Below are positions 5,279 through 8,490 of a stretch of DNA of 8,490 nt, piece by piece. Source of the DNA: Candidatus Poseidoniaceae archaeon (GTDB taxonomy: Archaea > Thermoplasmatota > Poseidoniia > Poseidoniales > Poseidoniaceae); assembly GCA_022424925.1 (NCBI GenBank), contig JAKMGM010000054.1:1-8490 (forward strand), written 5' to 3'. A program made the position numbers and the translations under genes. The notes beneath the pieces were generated by a model. That model was not told where the DNA came from. It did no database searches and saw only the letters and a program-made list of their open reading frames with translations. The first letter of the stretch is position 1. The number at the start of each line of letters is the position of its first letter.

Positions 5279-8200
5279 GCCGAAAAAGCACGATGATCCC
5301 CAAGCGAATCGCACAGATTCGATTTGGTTTGATGGACCCGAATGAAATCCGAAAGATGTCCGCTGTTGAAGTGAAAACTGCCGACACCTACAAGGACGAC
5401 GGACACGCCTACAAGCAGGGTCTAATGGACCCGCACATGGGTGTGATTGAACCTGGTCTTCTCTGTCCCACCGACAACTGTCAGTACCAAGACTCGCCCG
5501 GACACTTTGGACACATCCAACTTGAACTACCCGTCATCCACATCGGTTTCGTGAACCTGATCAAGACCGCCCTCAAGGCAACCTGCAACGACTGCAGCAA
5601 CATCTTGCTTCACAGCGAAGGGGGAACCTCTCCTGGCTCCAATCCCGAGCAAAGCGAGCATGACTATTACCGCAACCGAATCCTAGACGTCATCACCAAG
5701 CACGGTGTTGGTTCAACTGAATTCTCCAAGATCATCAAGGAAGTGGAGAAGGTCACCTCCGGCACCAAGCGAAAGGTGTGCATGCACTGCGGTTCGTCCC
5801 AAGGCAAAATCATCCTCGACAAGCCAACGACATTCAAGGAAAAGCACGACAACACCGAGCGAAAGCTCAACCCCCGTGATGTACGTGAGTGGCTCAGCAG
5901 CATCCCGCCCGAGCACCTCATCTTCATCGGAATGGACAAGCAGAACCGCCCGGAATGGGTCGTTCTCAAGGTACTCCCCGTGCCCCCCATCACCGTTCGT
6001 CCGTCCATCACCTTGGACAGCGGCGACCGGTCGGAAGACGATTTGACCCACAAACTCGTGGACGTCCTCCGCATCAACCAGCGCTTGCGAGAGAACCGTG
6101 ACTCCGGTGCTCCCCAACTCATCGTTGAGGACCTTTGGGAATTGTTGCAATACCACATCACCACCTACTTTGACAACCAAACTTCTGGAATCCCACCCGC
6201 ACGCCACCGCTCTGGCCGAACCCTCAAGACGCTCACCCAGCGACTCAAAGGAAAGGAAGGTCGCTTCCGAAGCAACTTGTCCGGTAAGCGTGTCAACTTC
6301 TGTGCACGCTCGGTGATTTCACCCGACCCTTACCTCAGCGTCAACGAAGTCGGTGTCCCCGTCAAGATCGCCAAGGAATTGACGGTGCCCATTCGTGTCA
6401 CCACCCGAAACCGAGAGCAAATGCGCCAGATGATCCTGCGTGGCCCTGATGTCCACCCCGGTGTGAATTACATCGTGCGGGGCGACGGCCGACGTGTGAA
6501 AATCAACCAGCGAAGCCGACTCATCAACGCCGGTTTCCGATGCCACAACCCCGAGTGCAACGAAGAAACGACCACTCGACATGACCTCCACTCATGCCTG
6601 CCAGCACCAAACTTCCTCCCAGGTTTGGTCATTCAAAAGCAGATTTCGCTCAGCGGCATGGACCAAGCAGAGGAAGTCAGCTACGTCGTGAACGACACGG
6701 CGACGTTGAACAACCTCCAAGGCATTGACGAAAACGGCAAAAAGTTGTCAGAGGACGACCCTCGCGCCATCCTCCACTACCGATGGATGCACGAGTTGGC
6801 TCAAGCAGACAACCCCCACCCCGAACCGTTCCCGGAACATCTCGAAGTCGCCTGCCCGCACTGCGGCAGTCCCTTTGACGAATGGGGCGAGGAACGCACC
6901 GGTGTTGAAGACCGCTTGTCAACCCTCGACCGGTACGGCAACCCCAAGCCAGGTTTGCAAGTTGAGCGCCACTTGATTGACGGCGACGTTGCGATCTTCA
7001 ACCGACAACCTTCGCTCCACCGCATGTCCATGATGGTGCACGAAGTGCGTGTGATGGAAGGCCACACCTTCCGGTTCAACCTGGCCGTTTGTACGCCGTA
7101 CAACGCTGACTTTGACGGCGATGAAATGAACCTCCACGTGATTCAGTCTGAAGAAGCTCGTGCTGAAGCCAAGATTCTGATGCGTGTCCAGGAACACATC
7201 CTGACCCCTCGCTACGGCGGTGCGGTCATCGGTGGTATCCACGACCACATCTCCGGTGCATACCTCTTGTCTCGACCCGGAACGATGATTCGCCAAGCCC
7301 ACGGGCTTGAGATGCTCGGAAACATCGGCTACACGGGCGACCTTCCCGAACTCCTGAAGGACGAGAACGGCGACCTAGCTTACCGAGGCCAAGACATTGT
7401 GTCGCTCATCATCCCCAACAACATCCACCTGCGCTTCCGCAGCCGTTCCAATGACATGGTGATGGTGAAAGACGGGCAAGTTGACGGGACCCTTGACAAG
7501 CGTGCCATCGGTGCAGAAGACGGCCGTTTGCTTGACGCCATCGTCCAGACCAACGGCTCCGAGCAAGGCGCCCGCTTCTTGGACGAATTCACCCGATTGT
7601 CCATCGCTGCGTGTACCTCCCTCGGATTCACCACCGGTATTGACGACGAAGACCTCTCCGACGAAGCTGTTACTGGCATCAATGATGCCAACGCTCGTGC
7701 TCAAGATGAGGTCACCCTCGCTCTTGACAAGTTTGGAAAAGACGGAAAGAAGTACGAAAGCCGCCCGGGCCGAACACCTCGCGAAACCCTCGAAGAGGAC
7801 ATCATGCAAATGCTCGACAAAGGAAAGCAGGAAGCCGGTGACATTGCAAAGGACGAACTCAACAAGTCCGGTTCCACCAACGCTGCGGTCAACATGGCCA
7901 TTTCCGGCGCCCGTGGTTCCATGGACAACTTGACGATGATGGCTGCGTCCATCGGTCAAGCCAAGGTTCGTGGTAAGCGATTGGAGCGTGGCTATGACGA
8001 CCGTGTCCTGCCTCACTTCAAGCGAGGCGGCCGTGGTGCTCTTGACCGTGGTTTCATCGCCTCGTCGTTCAAGCGTGGATTGGAGCCTACGGAGTTCTTT
8101 ATGCTCTCCGTCTCCGGCCGTGAATCACTGGTTGACACCGCTGTCCGTACTGCTAAGTCCGGATACATGCAACGACGGCTCATCAACGCCATGGACGACC

Positions 8201-8457
8201 TGAAGGTCTTCGACGATGATATGCTATCGGTGCGAAACACCGCCAACCGAATCATCCAGTTCAGCTACGGCGAGGACGGTATTGACCCGTCCCGTGGTGT
8301 CCACGGATCACCGTTCAACATCGACGTCATCGTCGACGCCGCACTCGGAACCGAGGGTGGACTCGAAGTTGACCGAGAATCCTACGAATTCAGCGCTGAT
8401 GAAGAAGACATGGGCGCATGGGAAGAAGAAGCCGAACACACTGGAGGTGAGGACTGA
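5275..8457 (+). CDS. rpoA1: RNA polymerase subunit A' (Rpo1N) with inserts and C-terminal tail
   Basis: This is the N-terminal part of the largest catalytic subunit. Landmarks: altered first zinc region C64, C69, S74, H77, H80 within SPGHFGH; second zinc site C104/C107 and C169/C172; SGKRVNFCARSVISPDP (336-352); GPDVHPG (390-396); ERHLIDGD and FNRQPSLHRMS (564-585); catalytic NADFDGDE (610-617), which holds the Mg-binding aspartates; SGARGS and the trigger-side helices; bridge helix about 938-972; and YGEDGIDP (998-1005), where archaeal A' normally ends. At 1060 residues it exceeds the usual 870-910. The excess is mainly an insert of about 130 residues (roughly 411-558) with C423-x4-C428, H436/H439/C441 and C527-x2-C530, plus a tail (1007-1060) ending in a strongly acidic stretch. 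The bridge-helix start reads FFMLSVSGRESL, where other archaea have FFFHxMGGREGL. The stop overlaps the next ATG by one base. Confidence 0.98.
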   Translation: MSRKSTMIPKRIAQIRFGLMDPNEIRKMSAVEVKTADTYKDDGHAYKQGLMDPHMGVIEPGLLCPTDNCQYQDSPGHFGHIQLELPVIHIGFVNLIKTALKATCNDCSNILLHSEGGTSPGSNPEQSEHDYYRNRILDVITKHGVGSTEFSKIIKEVEKVTSGTKRKVCMHCGSSQGKIILDKPTTFKEKHDNTERKLNPRDVREWLSSIPPEHLIFIGMDKQNRPEWVVLKVLPVPPITVRPSITLDSGDRSEDDLTHKLVDVLRINQRLRENRDSGAPQLIVEDLWELLQYHITTYFDNQTSGIPPARHRSGRTLKTLTQRLKGKEGRFRSNLSGKRVNFCARSVISPDPYLSVNEVGVPVKIAKELTVPIRVTTRNREQMRQMILRGPDVHPGVNYIVRGDGRRVKINQRSRLINAGFRCHNPECNEETTTRHDLHSCLPAPNFLPGLVIQKQISLSGMDQAEEVSYVVNDTATLNNLQGIDENGKKLSEDDPRAILHYRWMHELAQADNPHPEPFPEHLEVACPHCGSPFDEWGEERTGVEDRLSTLDRYGNPKPGLQVERHLIDGDVAIFNRQPSLHRMSMMVHEVRVMEGHTFRFNLAVCTPYNADFDGDEMNLHVIQSEEARAEAKILMRVQEHILTPRYGGAVIGGIHDHISGAYLLSRPGTMIRQAHGLEMLGNIGYTGDLPELLKDENGDLAYRGQDIVSLIIPNNIHLRFRSRSNDMVMVKDGQVDGTLDKRAIGAEDGRLLDAIVQTNGSEQGARFLDEFTRLSIAACTSLGFTTGIDDEDLSDEAVTGINDANARAQDEVTLALDKFGKDGKKYESRPGRTPRETLEEDIMQMLDKGKQEAGDIAKDELNKSGSTNAAVNMAISGARGSMDNLTMMAASIGQAKVRGKRLERGYDDRVLPHFKRGGRGALDRGFIASSFKRGLEPTEFFMLSVSGRESLVDTAVRTAKSGYMQRRLINAMDDLKVFDDDMLSVRNTANRIIQFSYGEDGIDPSRGVHGSPFNIDVIVDAALGTEGGLEVDRESYEFSADEEDMGAWEEEAEHTGGED
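8443..8450 (+). promoter_or_regulatory. Ribosome binding site of the downstream gene (rpoA2)
   Basis: GGAGGTGA within the last codons of rpoA1 ends six bases before ATG 8457. It is the strongest Shine-Dalgarno in the window and fixes that start, which in turn supports the analogous start chosen for rpoH. Confidence 0.7.
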
Positions 8458-8490
8458 TGGTCGTCAAGAGTGCAACCAAGAAGAAGCTCA
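8457..8490 (+). CDS. rpoA2: Start of the next gene, probably RNA polymerase subunit A'' (Rpo1C)
   Basis: Only 11 codons are visible: MVVKSATKKKL. The rpoA1 TGA (8455-8457) overlaps this ATG by one base. In archaeal genomes rpoA2 follows rpoA1, so the gene is assigned by position alone. The visible residues do not resemble the usual start of A''. They are almost the same as the start of RpoH in this window (10 of 11 identical), implying a shared N-terminal module. A second RpoH-like protein or a free-standing small protein remains possible. Confidence 0.6.
   Translation, partial: MVVKSATKKKL

Noticed and set aside
7375..8016. Minus-strand open frame of 213 codons opposite rpoA1
   Set aside because: Antisense to conserved catalytic-subunit sequence, with low-complexity composition mirroring the sense codons; no sign of its own start context.
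1667..8457. Higher GC in rpoA1 than in rpoB as a sign of gene transfer
   Set aside because: Hand counts of evenly spaced 60-base lines gave about 54% for rpoB (8 lines) and 58% for rpoA1 (7 lines), too small a difference to read as foreign origin in a conserved operon.
1..8490. Mobile element, CRISPR array or defence system
   Set aside because: No transposase, integrase, direct-repeat array or nuclease-like gene is seen; all long frames are accounted for by the methyltransferase and polymerase genes.

Overview
The window is a fragment of an archaeal chromosome carrying the start of the RNA polymerase operon. Reading rightwards it holds tRNA-Lys(UUU), rpoH (Rpo5), an unsplit rpoB (Rpo2), rpoA1 (Rpo1N, subunit A') and the first 34 bases of the next gene, which is rpoA2 (Rpo1C, subunit A'') by position. 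On the left, facing the other way, is a HemK/PrmC-type methyltransferase whose 3' end lies outside the window. It has a continuous open frame of 224 codons from ATG at 673 to the edge.

Archaeal origin is clear. The polymerase large subunit is split into A' and A'', an archaeal RpoH is present, the gene order is H-B-A1-(A2), the tRNA gene does not encode its CCA end, and the promoters are TATA-like. An unsplit B subunit argues against most methanogens and haloarchaea, which split it, and fits Thermoplasmatota-like groups. The moderate GC content and the style of the inserts make me think of marine Poseidoniales (Marine Group II), but that assignment is impression, not proof.

Layout: 1-673 methyltransferase on the minus strand; 674-876 a divergent promoter region with one TATA-like element for each direction; 877-950 tRNA-Lys; 951-1000 a short spacer almost entirely complementary to the 5' part of that tRNA over its first 21 bases; 1001-1651 rpoH; 1667-5278 rpoB; 5275-8457 rpoA1; 8457-8490 start of rpoA2. 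The polymerase genes are tightly packed (15-base gap, 4-base overlap, 1-base overlap) and each of rpoB, rpoA1 and rpoA2 has a Shine-Dalgarno sequence. No separate strong promoter is visible between the tRNA and rpoH, so the tRNA and polymerase genes may share a transcript.

The genes are ordinary housekeeping genes, but the polymerase they encode looks unusual. RpoH carries an N-terminal extension of about 95 residues resembling a helix-hairpin-helix domain plus a basic linker, and the first 11 residues of the downstream gene repeat the start of that extension (10 of 11 identical, with mostly synonymous DNA differences). The same module therefore seems to be attached to two polymerase subunits. 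A' has an extra block of roughly 130 residues with Cys/His pairs just before the active site, an altered bridge-helix start and an acidic C-terminal tail. Two zinc sites of the polymerase clamp, one in A' and one in B, have lost cysteine ligands. No mobile element, CRISPR array or defence system is present.
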